Under the pieces are notes generated by a model. The model worked only from the letters and a program-made list of their open reading frames with translations, was not told the origin of the DNA and did no database searches. A DNA stretch of 64,000 nt from Patescibacteria group bacterium UBA2772 (lineage in GTDB: Bacteria; Patescibacteriota; Minisyncoccia; Moranbacterales; DUUL01): the NCBI GenBank assembly GCA_002352545.1, contig DEIO01000009.1:62001-126000 (forward strand), read 5' to 3'. A program made the translations under genes and the position numbers. Positions 44,573 through 52,883 of this stretch are shown piece after piece (the stretch's first letter is position 1; every line of letters begins with the position of its first letter).

Positions 44573-45232
44573 TTATCTTATACTATCAACGTCTTTAGTA
44601 AGAGGACAATTGTTGTGATCATGTTTTCTGGCAGGACAGTATTCTCTTCCATACTCAATTAATCTATGATTTAAATTCAACCATTCCGTCTGGGGAATGA
44701 TCTTCATTAAATCTTTTTCTATCTTATTAGGATTATTCTCTTTTGTTAACCCATAAAGAAGAGAGAGTCTTTTGACATGAGTATCCACAGCGATTCCTTC
44801 AACCTTACCAAAACCATCACCAAGAACAATATTCGCTGTCTTCCTAGCAACACCTGGGAGCTTTAACAGATTTTCCATCCTATCAGGAACCTTACCATTA
44901 AAATCATTTTTGATAATTTTCACAGCTGCTAAAATATTCTTAGCTTTATTGTGATAAAAACCAGTTGAATGTATATCTTTTTCAAATTCCATTAAATCAG
45001 CATCAAGATAATCACCGAGATTTTTATATTTTTTAAAAAGTTTTTCAGTCACTTCGTTCACTTTTTTATCAGTGCATTGTGCTGACAAAATCACTGCTAT
45101 AAGCAACTCTAGGTTATTAGAAAAATTTAGGGCAATTTTTGATTCTGGAAAAAGAATAGCTAGTTTATCGATTATAATCAAAGCCCTCTCTTTTCTTTTA
45201 TTTAATTCTTCTTTAGAAATTTTCTTTTCCAT
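44573..45232 (-). CDS. nth: endonuclease III, base-excision DNA glycosylase/lyase
   Basis: Removes oxidised pyrimidines and cleaves the abasic strand. The 219-residue protein has the HhH-GPD fold: ILSAQCTDKKVNEVT, MENLLKLPGVARKTANIVLG with the catalytic lysine, and IAVDTHVKRLSLLYGL with the catalytic aspartate. The C-terminal iron-sulphur motif is reduced: EYCPARKHDHNNCPLTKD has two cysteines, not the usual C-x6-C-x2-C-x5-C set, so a 4Fe-4S cluster is unlikely. Length otherwise normal. It precedes broken truB in the leftward direction. Confidence 0.92.
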   Translation of the reverse strand: MEKKISKEELNKRKERALIIIDKLAILFPESKIALNFSNNLELLIAVILSAQCTDKKVNEVTEKLFKKYKNLGDYLDADLMEFEKDIHSTGFYHNKAKNILAAVKIIKNDFNGKVPDRMENLLKLPGVARKTANIVLGDGFGKVEGIAVDTHVKRLSLLYGLTKENNPNKIEKDLMKIIPQTEWLNLNHRLIEYGREYCPARKHDHNNCPLTKDVDSIR

Positions 45233-45239
45233 AAATTTT

Positions 45240-45900
45240 TCAATTCTTTAACTCCTCAACACTAACAGCATCTTCTATACGATATTCGCCAACCCTTGTT
45301 CTTATTAGATTCTTTAAATACCCCCCCTGTTTCTAGTTTTTCTCCAAATTCTCTAGCCAAAAATCTGATATATACTCCTGGTCCAGTGACAACTTTTAAC
45401 TCTAGTATTGGCCATTCATAAGAAATGATATCAATTCTTTGAATAAAAACAAACCGTGGAGGTGGTGTGAATTTTTCACCTCTTCTTGCTTTCTTATATA
45501 GCCTTCTTCCCCTTCTCCGACTTTAGCAGCACTATATACTAGTGTAATTTGTACAATCTCACCCAAAAACTCTTTCTTTACTCCTTCGATTTCCTCCAAT
45601 GTAGGAATACTTTTTTACCTCAATTTCGGTTTTTACACCTTCTTCATCATCTGTAGTACTTGTCATTCCTAATTTAATCTCAGCTTGATATTCTTTTTCT
45701 TTTGCAACCATTTCTCCTATTTTTTTAGTGAATTCTCGTCCAACAGCAACAACCAAAAACGCCTTGCGCCAATGGGTCCAATGTACCAGCATGCCCAACT
45801 TTTTCTCTTTTCTTACCCCCCAAACTAAACGTTTAGCTGCCCCTACTATTGCATAAGAACTTGGACCTTTTGGCTTATTTATAGCAAAAATACCTTTCAT
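45240..45900 (-). pseudogene. truB: tRNA pseudouridine(55) synthase gene with five single-base frameshifts
   Basis: Reading across frames gives an otherwise complete TruB of about 219 residues. The parts are the start MKGIFAINKPKGPSSYAIVG, the catalytic block KVGHAGTLDPLAQG, LVVAVGREFTKKI, EYQAEIKLGMTSTTDDEEG, then PTLEEIEGVKKEFLGEI, VYSAAKVGEGGRRLYKKARR, VVTGPGVYIRFLAREFGE, and the end YRIEDAVSVEELKN with a TGA at 45242-45240. Five one-base slips, each in a homopolymer, break the frame: a G6 run near 45815 (one short), a T5 run near 45757 (one long), an A6 run near 45613 (one long), a G4 run near 45509 (one short) and a G7 run near 45323 (one long). It is either a recent pseudogene or local sequence error; the protein sequence is well preserved. 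Confidence 0.88.
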
Positions 45901-45902
45901 AT

Positions 45903-46493
45903 CTATTGTGTTATTTTCATAAAACCTTTTCTTAAAACTTTAACTTTATCATCAATCAATTTAATAATAGTTGAAGGAGTTGAAGTTATTTCACCCCTAT
46001 CAATATAAAAATCCATTTTGTCAATAAAGTAATGTTTAGCATCATTTATGTTTTTTGCGTATTCCTCGCCTTGTGGATTTGCACTAGTTGCAACCAAAGG
46101 TCCAGTTTCTTTTAAAAATTCTAAAAATATTTGCTCCTTTGGAAATCTAAAAGCAATGTTTTTGTTCCCTCTGTGTAAATATGTAAACTTGTCTTGGGGA
46201 CAATCCAAGACAACACTAATCTCACCAGGCCAATAATTCATCAGGATATCTTTTTGTTTAGAATTTAGGAAAATATCGAACTTCTCTAAATCGCTAAAAC
46301 CGCCTATTACAACAATAAACGGTTTGTCTAGATCCCTATTACAAACATTATAGACTCTGTTTACAGCTTCTGATCTTTGAGTACCACAAATAACTCCATA
46401 GATTGTATCTGTAGGCACAACGCCAACTCCACCTTTAAGAACATTTTCTATGATCTCTTTAGTAAATGATGTAAAAACAAGAATATTCTCCAT
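45903..46493 (-). CDS. tsaC: threonylcarbamoyl-AMP synthase (TsaC/Sua5/YrdC family)
   Basis: Makes threonylcarbamoyl-adenylate for the t6A37 modification of ANN-decoding tRNAs. The 196-residue protein has the YrdC domain with GGVGVVPTDTIYGVICGT, the KPFIVVIG loop, a YWPGEISVVL segment, and GPLVATSANPQGE, STPSTIIKL near the end. It lacks the extra Sua5 domain. The sequence is more divergent than most copies: the usual KxR..KP loop reads NRDLDKP. It lies two nt upstream of truB. Confidence 0.9.
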   Translation of the reverse strand: MENILVFTSFTKEIIENVLKGGVGVVPTDTIYGVICGTQRSEAVNRVYNVCNRDLDKPFIVVIGGFSDLEKFDIFLNSKQKDILMNYWPGEISVVLDCPQDKFTYLHRGNKNIAFRFPKEQIFLEFLKETGPLVATSANPQGEEYAKNINDAKHYFIDKMDFYIDRGEITSTPSTIIKLIDDKVKVLRKGFMKITQ

Positions 46494-46558
46494 AATTAAA
46501 GTTGAATTTATGGTTCATTTTCACTTATTTTTAAACTTTTGGCAAGTCATTTTCTGCT

Positions 46559-47182
46559 CTACTCTAAACCTTCGTCTTCTTTTTTTACAAATTGTCTATT
46601 TGCTGGATTTTCCATTTTAATAGGTCTAACGAGATCAGCATTCTGAGAATCAACTTTAACAAAATCACCAGAACCACCTGAATTATTAACCTGGTTGAGA
46701 CCTCCAGGACCTTCAAAAATAACATCTTTATCCGAAAAAGCTAAGTACCCAGGAATAATTAAATTTACCACTGGAACTATAGCTAAAGCTCCTACCCATT
46801 CTGGCTTCCTCATAGCCTTTGCTACATCCATCCAAATCATTATTTGAACTATTATATTTACAATTGGTATAAACATTAAAATAATCCACCAAAGTGGTCT
46901 ATTCGCGATCCTAAGCAGAAGAACAAAATGTAAAACAGGCACCCAGGCAAACCAGTCATCCGGAATGCTAACCTTTTTAGCCATTTTTTGAAAAGCAAAT
47001 GCATAATACACGTACAAAATAACAAAAAAAGTAAAAAAAGTAATGAAAAATCCTGCACCCAAAAAAGCTGAGTTAAATAAACCATGATCAGACTCCATAT
47101 AATTAGGATACCCCTCAACCTCTACGGATGTATCAAGGCTGCTTGATTCCATACCATTTTCTACACCATAACTATTTTCCAT
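46559..47182 (-). CDS. DUF5684-type membrane protein
   Basis: 207 residues. A polar N-terminus precedes four hydrophobic segments: one at about 45-67, then IPDDWFAWVPVLHFVLLLRI, NRPLWWIILMFIPIVNIIVQ and WVGALAIVPVVNLIIPGYLA. This P-x-x-N / R-P-x-W-W pattern is typical of DUF5684. A hydrophilic tail of about 50 residues follows. The ATG at 47182 (MENSYGVENG) is preferred over 47221. Function unknown; the family is widespread in CPR genomes and often sits near signal peptidases. Confidence 0.75.
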   Translation of the reverse strand: MENSYGVENGMESSSLDTSVEVEGYPNYMESDHGLFNSAFLGAGFFITFFTFFVILYVYYAFAFQKMAKKVSIPDDWFAWVPVLHFVLLLRIANRPLWWIILMFIPIVNIIVQIMIWMDVAKAMRKPEWVGALAIVPVVNLIIPGYLAFSDKDVIFEGPGGLNQVNNSGGSGDFVKVDSQNADLVRPIKMENPANRQFVKKEDEGLE

Positions 47183-47281
47183 CTTTTTATTTTTATTTTT
47201 ACTACAAATATATAATAACATAAAAACTCATCGGAGTCCTTATTTTATAAACAATAAAATTACTCACTTTTTTTACTTGTA

Positions 47282-47554
47282 CTATTTATCTTCCCAAAAT
47301 TTCTCAGCTTCTTCTTCCATTTTCTCTAAACGATCATAATAGTCTGGAAATTCATTTAGGTGTGCCAACGCAATCTTACCAGTTATCAAAGAATCATCAT
47401 TTGAAACATTTGTCTTCACATCAACTAAACCATGCTCCATTTCAATATCCATTCCTCGACGAAATTGGTCTATATCAAATTTCATCCAATCAAGTCCCAA
47501 CTTCTCTCCAATTTCCTTAGCTTGCTCATTTGTGTAATATTTTTTATTACTCAT
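47282..47554 (-). CDS. DUF5661 family small protein
   Basis: 90 residues. YTNEQAKEIGEKLGLDW and FDIDQFRRGMDIEMEHGLVD match the DUF5661 consensus of a short helical protein. The ATG at 47554 is selected because homologues begin just before this motif. It follows gdhA by about 20 nt. No function is known. Confidence 0.8.
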   Translation of the reverse strand: MSNKKYYTNEQAKEIGEKLGLDWMKFDIDQFRRGMDIEMEHGLVDVKTNVSNDDSLITGKIALAHLNEFPDYYDRLEKMEEEAEKFWEDK

Positions 47555-47573
47555 AGCTTCATTTTTTATATAA

Positions 47574-48842
47574 TTATATCCTTCCACGAAGACTCATTAT
47601 CTCCTTGACCTTGTTAATTGAAGAAACAAAGGCCGCCGTATGATAATCTGTATTCAGTTTATTCTTAACTTGATATAAATCAGCAAAAGATTCTTTCATT
47701 CTATCTTCAATTTTTTCCAAAACCTCTGCCTTGCTCCACTTATCACCTGAGTTATTTTGAACCCATTCAAAATAGCTACCTACAACACCACCTGCATTAA
47801 CTAATATCCCTGGAAGAAGAGTTATGTTTTTTGCAAGCAATTTTTCCTCTGCATCAAAAGTCACTGGACCATTAGCAAGCTCAAGAATAACCATCGCTTT
47901 GATTTCCGATGCATTTTTTTGACTTATCTGATTCTCTAAAGCAGCTGGAATAAGAACTTCGACATCTAATTCTAAAAGTTGTTGGTTTGTAATTTTCTCA
48001 CACTCAAACTTAGTATCCATTATAGTAATCGACTTATCTCTGGATTTTTTTTCCTCATACTCATTCAAAATCGACTTTATCTTTAAACCATTTGCGTTAT
48101 AAATTCCACCACGAGAATCTGAAATAGCGACAACTCTATAACCTTTTTTAGCCAAAATCCTCGCTGCATTTGAACCAGCATTGCCAACGCCTTGAATTGC
48201 AACTTTTAATTCACTTTGAGTTTTTCCAAAATTATCCACTGTCTTTAGAAATTCCTCAAGTACAACAATACCACCGAATGAAGTTGCTATATCACGGCCA
48301 AAACTTCCACCAAAATTAGTTGGTTTTCCAGTAAAACTCTCTGGTACATAATTGTTGCTCAACAAACTATATTGATCAGCCATCCAAGCCATAACCTGAC
48401 TGTTTGTATTTACATCAGGTGCTGGGATATCTTTCTTTGAACCAATAATACTATAAATGCCATTAACATACGCCCGAGAAAGTCTTTCCAATTCAGCCTC
48501 AGATAAACTTCTGGGATCAACACTTATTCCTCCTTTAGCTCCTCCGTATGGTAAATTTACAACAGAGTTTTTTAATGTCATTAATATTGCCAATGCCTTC
48601 ACTTCATTCAAGTCCGTATTAACATGGAATCTAATTCCACCTTTGAACGGTCCATAAGCATCATTATGTTGGACTCGATATGCCTGAAAAACTTCAAGGT
48701 CACCATTATCACGTTTTAATACAAGCGAAAGCTGAACTATTCTCTGCGGATTCAAAATTACATTCTTAATTTGTTCTGGTAAATTAAGAACTTTACTCGC
48801 TCTTTCAATTCTCTTTAAAACATCTTGATAAAAATTTTCCAT
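47574..48842 (-). CDS. gdhA: glutamate dehydrogenase (Glu/Leu/Phe/Val family)
   Basis: Interconverts glutamate and 2-oxoglutarate plus ammonia with NAD(P). 422 residues. The substrate-binding lysines lie in YGPFKGGIRFH and LPYGGAKGGISVDP, and the catalytic aspartate region is KDIPAPDVNTNSQVMAWM. The Rossmann fold is VAIQGVGNAGSNAARILAKK, with an aspartate in VAISDSRGGI suggesting NAD preference (inference). Glutamate metabolism is notable in an organism with otherwise minimal biosynthesis. A 10-bp inverted repeat lies 50 nt upstream. Confidence 0.95.
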   Translation of the reverse strand: MENFYQDVLKRIERASKVLNLPEQIKNVILNPQRIVQLSLVLKRDNGDLEVFQAYRVQHNDAYGPFKGGIRFHVNTDLNEVKALAILMTLKNSVVNLPYGGAKGGISVDPRSLSEAELERLSRAYVNGIYSIIGSKKDIPAPDVNTNSQVMAWMADQYSLLSNNYVPESFTGKPTNFGGSFGRDIATSFGGIVVLEEFLKTVDNFGKTQSELKVAIQGVGNAGSNAARILAKKGYRVVAISDSRGGIYNANGLKIKSILNEYEEKKSRDKSITIMDTKFECEKITNQQLLELDVEVLIPAALENQISQKNASEIKAMVILELANGPVTFDAEEKLLAKNITLLPGILVNAGGVVGSYFEWVQNNSGDKWSKAEVLEKIEDRMKESFADLYQVKNKLNTDYHTAAFVSSINKVKEIMSLRGRI

Positions 48843-48891
48843 TTTTTATTTTTACTAATAAAACAACTTTTACTTTTAAATAAGATTAAGC

Positions 48892-48917
48892 TTATTGTAT
48901 TTTACATAATACAATAA
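48892..48917. repeat. inverted repeat upstream of gdhA
   Basis: TTATTGTATT-TTACAT-AATACAATAA, a perfect 10-bp repeat with a six-base spacer, about 50 nt before the gdhA ATG. It could be an operator; it lacks a terminator tail. Confidence 0.45.
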
Positions 48918-49012
48918 AAATCAAAACCCAACAACATCCAATCATTGAAAACAAACATTTAGTCGGCACATTCCAACTATTTTAATTGATTCTAAATTAG
49001 AAAACCATGCAG

Positions 49013-50097
49013 CTATTTAACCAACTTAAAGTCGACCAAGATATTTTCTAGGATTTCAGCAAATTTTTCAAACTGTGAAATGGAAAATTTTTCTTCTACA
49101 GTATAACAACCATAATAACCCAGCCCAACATTCACAGACTCAACATTTTTATCTGCCAAACAATTATTACTACTAACCAAAAGTTGCTTCTCCAATTTTA
49201 TTTCGATTTCATTATTTTTATATATTTTTCTTAATTTAAAAACCAATTCCCCTTTTACATTTGCCACTGCAGCATTGTATTCTTCAATAATCTTAATGTT
49301 TGTATTAGTTTCAAAAATTTTGTCTGCCTTATCACAAGAAGATTGTAATCTCTCAAGAAAAACATTCACGTCTTCTTTCTTAAAACAATACACACTTCCC
49401 CTTAAATAAGCATTCTTAGCCACCAAAGTAGTAGTCTTGTCACCTGTTATTATTCCTGTATTTGCTACACATCCATCTTCATAAAATCCCCAATCCATAC
49501 TATTGATAATTTTTGCTAAAGACGTAATTGCGCTAGCTTCTTTATCATAATCAATTTGAGCATAAACCTCCTTATCTTCCACAAAAACTTCGAATACTTT
49601 AGCAAACGAACTTTTGTACAACACCCTATCTATTTCTGCAATATTATTAATCACTATTGCCTTGTCTGATTTTACATTAACACAAGCAAGTATGTATTTC
49701 TCTTCTTCTTCATTCGTTGAAAATATCAATTCTAAATTACAAAATTCTTTATTTACTTTAAACATTTTTTCAACTAAAAACATAATCGCCACAATTCCAG
49801 ACTTTGGATTCGCTCACAAAATTGTAGTCCCGTCCGTTATAACGAAGTCATCCTTGATTCTAGGCTTAATGCTCTCCCCAGGACTCACTGTATCAATATG
49901 GGTTGTTAAAAAAAGTGACTTTCTAGTATCAAATTTCTTAGTCCTAAAAACCAGATTATCATTTCCATCTAAGCCACCTTCGAAATCATATTTAATGAAA
50001 AAATCATTTAATAAATTTTGAATTCCCTCAACACTACCAGTAGGACTATCTATTTTAATTAATTCCAAAAAGATTTTTATCAAACGTTTGTTTTCAT
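49013..50097 (-). pseudogene. M20-family peptidase (PepT-like), disrupted and missing a metal ligand
   Basis: The minus strand carries a PepT/ArgE-like sequence. FLELIKIDSPTGSVEGI, then SLFLTTHIDTVSPGE with the catalytic H-x-D, then ITDGTTIL, an in-frame TGA at 49816-49814, and ANPKSGIVAIMFLVEKM. Family members read G-A-D-D-K-A-G at this point, so the stop replaces the glycine and the metal-bridging aspartate is also lost (N-P in place of D-D). The start is damaged too: ATG at 50097 opens MKTN and needs one extra T near 50086 to join the frame. Without it only a TTG at 50083 remains. The rest keeps STNEEEEKY, the dimerisation domain and the C-terminal lobe. Decay is the simplest reading. Confidence 0.75.
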
Positions 50098-50192
50098 TCT
50101 TCTACATAAAACTAAATTAAGTATTATAAAAACATACAGTACTAATATTACTCTCTTTATTAAATCATCCAAATAAAAATTTAAGAAAAGAC

Positions 50193-50214
50193 GGGATTCT
50201 AAAATTAGAATCCC
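50193..50214 (-). terminator. terminator of the disrupted gene at 50241
   Basis: Perfect ten-pair stem GGGATTCTAA / TTAGAATCCC, then GTCTTTTCTT on the minus strand, 27 nt after the stop of the preceding gene. Confidence 0.7.
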
Positions 50215-50240
50215 ACACAAAAACAATAGTTTCATATTTA

Positions 50241-51704
50241 CTATTGAACACAGCAAAGTGCTAATGACTGCTTCTTTACAGATTTAAAAATGTTCAGAAG
50301 TGAAAAAATATCGTGTAAACAAATTTCTCCATTTGAAAGTGGTAGTTCATCGAAAACTCTCTCTCCAAGCTTTGCAAGTCCTGATTCTGATACATAGACT
50401 TCTGCAACAGGCAAATTCACTCTCCTTGTCACATTCTGACCATCACATCGACAAACAACCTTGACTTTCCTTGTACCTGTTTGATGAAAAGAAAGAGCTG
50501 CTTTCATTGTTTGCATAAAATCATCACTCATCCACCATCCATTAACCCTGGAAAAGCCAAGACGATTAAAACGATTACAGTATATTTTACTGGCACACTT
50601 AGCAATAATTCTATTAGCACCAGAATGCGACTCAACCACTTCATCCGCGTGATACCTTAACCATAAATTGTCTTCACCTTTTATTCCCGCAAAAGCGTTA
50701 CACCCCCAGCACGATAATAATTTATTAACGCTATAATCATAGTATCAAAAATGTTACCACCGCCTAATAACTTGGTAATAACTGCCTGAATTTCAAACAG
50801 AGAATCCTTTGAAGGAAAATCTTCATGAGGTAAAAAACCAGGAACAAACTTTAACTTATTATCGATTTGCATAGGAGAAACTTGGGCAGTGATAAATTGT
50901 GGAATCACTAAACCACCCTTGTCAATAATCATCTGATAAGCAACTTCAAAGAATGCTGCATTAGGATTTTCAATAGCAATAGCCATACTCATTCCCATAT
51001 AGTCTTCTCCATCACCAAGACCAATTCTAAAAAAACATCTTTTTCTTTTTTACCGACCAAAACACTGCCAATGATAACCTTTCACATGAAAAACATTACG
51101 CTTTAGATTATGATCAATGGGAATGCCTGCAGAGGCATGTACAGAAGCAAAAGAAGAACCGAATAGCCTCTTCCGTTCTTTGAAGTTAATCGACAATTGT
51201 TTAAAATATTGTTTGATGTTCATATTATCAATATCTACCATTAACAACAAACTCTCGCAATAAAAAATTCCAAAAGGATATACTTACCAAAAAGAACCCT
51301 GAAAAATTGATAACTCTTCTATCAGATCAAGATTTTTTGTCAGAAATTGTTAAATTTCCAATAGCCCATCTTCAATTGTAACCTGCTTTTTACTACGTAA
51401 AACAGAAAAGTCCTTAAGAAAAATATTCTTTTCATCAGAACCAATTCTTCTTGTAGTAACGTGATCAATTCGAGAACCATCATATGTTACAGGTGAATCA
51501 TCTGCACCTTCCATAAAACCAGCGGCACACAGATATTTCATCAAATCAATGTTTATCTCTGGATTAACATTAGGAAACTTATGAAACAATTTTTTGCACT
51601 TATTTTCTCCAAAATTACTCAGGGAAACTTCAAATAAAAACCCAAAACAACCACAATGATAGGCACCAATAAAACCTTCAAACAAATTTTCAATTTTCCC
51701 CCAT
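50241..51704 (-). pseudogene. unrecognised ~480-residue gene broken by multiple frameshifts
   Basis: Four successive minus-strand reading segments (51685-51350, 51250-51050, 50998-50681, 50639-50241) join into one protein-like sequence if single-base slips are allowed. These slips lie in G5 at 51702, G3 near 51372, A6 near 51333, a G-run near 51302, T6 near 51275 and G5 near 50705, plus a TAA at 51052-51050. Preserved stretches include ADDSPVTYDGSRIDHVTTRR, FRIGLGDGEDYMGMSMAIAI, IKGEDNLWLRYHADEVVESH and VNGWWMSDDFMQTMKAALSF. The ATG at 51704 has an SD-like AGAGAGG and a consensus promoter. Composition is less AT-rich than the core genes. I do not recognise the family. Confidence 0.55.
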
Positions 51705-51944
51705 TGCTAATACCTCTCTCTTTGTTATAAAACTTATGTTATTGTAAAAGTATTCACAAAAAAGCCGCTTTCAGGGCAGTTTCTTGTTTCATCTTTGAGA
51801 ATTTCTTAACTACGAATCTTTAGTTTATTCTCTAAGAAAATTGCCCTGCAAACACAAAATGGCCAGTGTAACTGGAGATATCTTTGTGCCTTGCTTGACT
51901 GAATTTTCTAAAGTGAATACACTCATAGTTTGAAATAAATTCTA
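51705..51944 (-). promoter_or_regulatory. long structured leader of the disrupted gene, with a 12-codon ORF
   Basis: The roughly 240-nt 5' region folds extensively on the minus strand. CACAAA pairs with TTTTGTG around CCAGT/ACTGG. A longer arm pairs CAGGGCA-TTTTCTT with AAGAAA-TGCCCTG, enclosing GAGAAT/ATTCTC. A 12-codon ORF (51754-51792) reads MKQETALKAAFL and covers the 3' side of the long stem; it ends in a GCGGCTTTTTTG tract. The layout is like a leader-peptide attenuator, but the trigger cannot be told. Confidence 0.4.
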
Positions 51945-51951
51945 CAAAAAA

Positions 51952-51979
51952 ATTATAATAAATCAACGCGAAGTGTCAA
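51952..51979 (-). promoter_or_regulatory. consensus promoter for the disrupted gene
   Basis: Perfect TTGACA, 16 nt, perfect TATAAT on the minus strand; start near 51944. The promoter is intact although the gene is broken. Confidence 0.8.
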
Positions 51980-52050
51980 ACCCTTTTAACAAAACTACAA
52001 AAAAATACAAATCAGCTATAATATCAAATAACAATTACTAACAAACTTTA

Positions 52051-52827
52051 ATGACAAAAAAACCAAAACTTTGGTTCTTTGATATTGACGGGACCTTAAA
52101 TAAAACAAGTTTTTCTATACTGAAAAATTCACAAAACACATTATTCTCATTTGTAACCGGAAGAGGTTTTATCCGTAGCAAAGAATTTGCAAACAGAGGC
52201 TTTCCTTTAGGAACTTATATGATATTAGAGTGCGGAGGAAGAATAACAGACTTAAAGGGAAATGACCTTGTGAATTTTCCTTTCTCAAAAAAAAGTGCGA
52301 AAGAAGCTTTCAGAATTGCAAAAGAAGAGTTCCTACAAAACAACCTTGAATACATAGGCTTTTTTGGTCTAACTGGACATAAATATTTTATTTTTTGTCC
52401 AGATAAAATAATTGGTGAAAGACTTAAAGATAAGTACCCTACACTTATAAGAAAACTTTCCGATTCCCTAGAAGAACTATACGAAATATTTCTAAAGAGT
52501 GGCTGTGTTAAATTTACTATTAAACTATATTCGGGTAGTTTACCAATTCAACAAAATATTAATTGTGCAAAAAATGATTCTGAATTCTCTATAACAGAAA
52601 AGAATATCAATAAAGCATCTGGCATTCTCCAGATGAGTAAAATTCTAAAAATTCCCTTGAGCCAAATTGGTATTGCTGGAAATGATTTTAATGATATTCC
52701 TATGTTTAAACTGCCTTTACCTGTAAAAATTGCAGTGGGCAATAAGTGCGAAGAAATAAACAGACTAGCGACGCATCAAGTTAAATACAAAAGTGCACTA
52801 CCAAAAATTCTAGAAACATTAATCTAA
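52051..52827 (+). CDS. HAD-superfamily Cof-type phosphatase
   Basis: 258 residues. Motif I is LWFFDIDGTLNKT, motif II SFVTGRGFIRS, motif III has the lysine in NINKASGILQMSKIL, and motif IV is IGIAGNDFNDIPMFK. The large C2 cap between motifs II and III is the Cof/sucrose-phosphatase type. Such enzymes dephosphorylate sugar phosphates, flavin or pyridoxal phosphates, or trehalose/glucosyl-glycerol intermediates. It is on the opposite strand to its neighbours and has a TATAAT about 35 nt upstream. Confidence 0.85.
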   Translation: MTKKPKLWFFDIDGTLNKTSFSILKNSQNTLFSFVTGRGFIRSKEFANRGFPLGTYMILECGGRITDLKGNDLVNFPFSKKSAKEAFRIAKEEFLQNNLEYIGFFGLTGHKYFIFCPDKIIGERLKDKYPTLIRKLSDSLEELYEIFLKSGCVKFTIKLYSGSLPIQQNINCAKNDSEFSITEKNINKASGILQMSKILKIPLSQIGIAGNDFNDIPMFKLPLPVKIAVGNKCEEINRLATHQVKYKSALPKILETLI

Positions 52828-52830
52828 TAA

Positions 52831-52868
52831 AAAAAGTATATCAATATTAATAATCTGATACACTTTTT
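52831..52868. terminator. bidirectional terminator
   Basis: AAAAAGTATATCA / TGATACACTTTTT, 12 of 13 pairs, with A and T tails; it ends the HAD gene and the ROK pseudogene from either side. Confidence 0.8.
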
Positions 52869-52883
52869 TACATACACGAATCT

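Noticed and set aside
49814..49816. Possible UGA=Gly recoding (genetic code 25) in the M20 gene
   Set aside because: All long core genes use GGN for glycine and end normally without internal UGA. The same gene has a start-proximal frameshift and has lost a metal ligand, so decay explains it.
50241..51704. Programmed frameshifting as explanation of the multi-frame gene
   Set aside because: There are too many independent slips of both signs plus a stop codon, without the heptamer-plus-pseudoknot context of known programmed sites.
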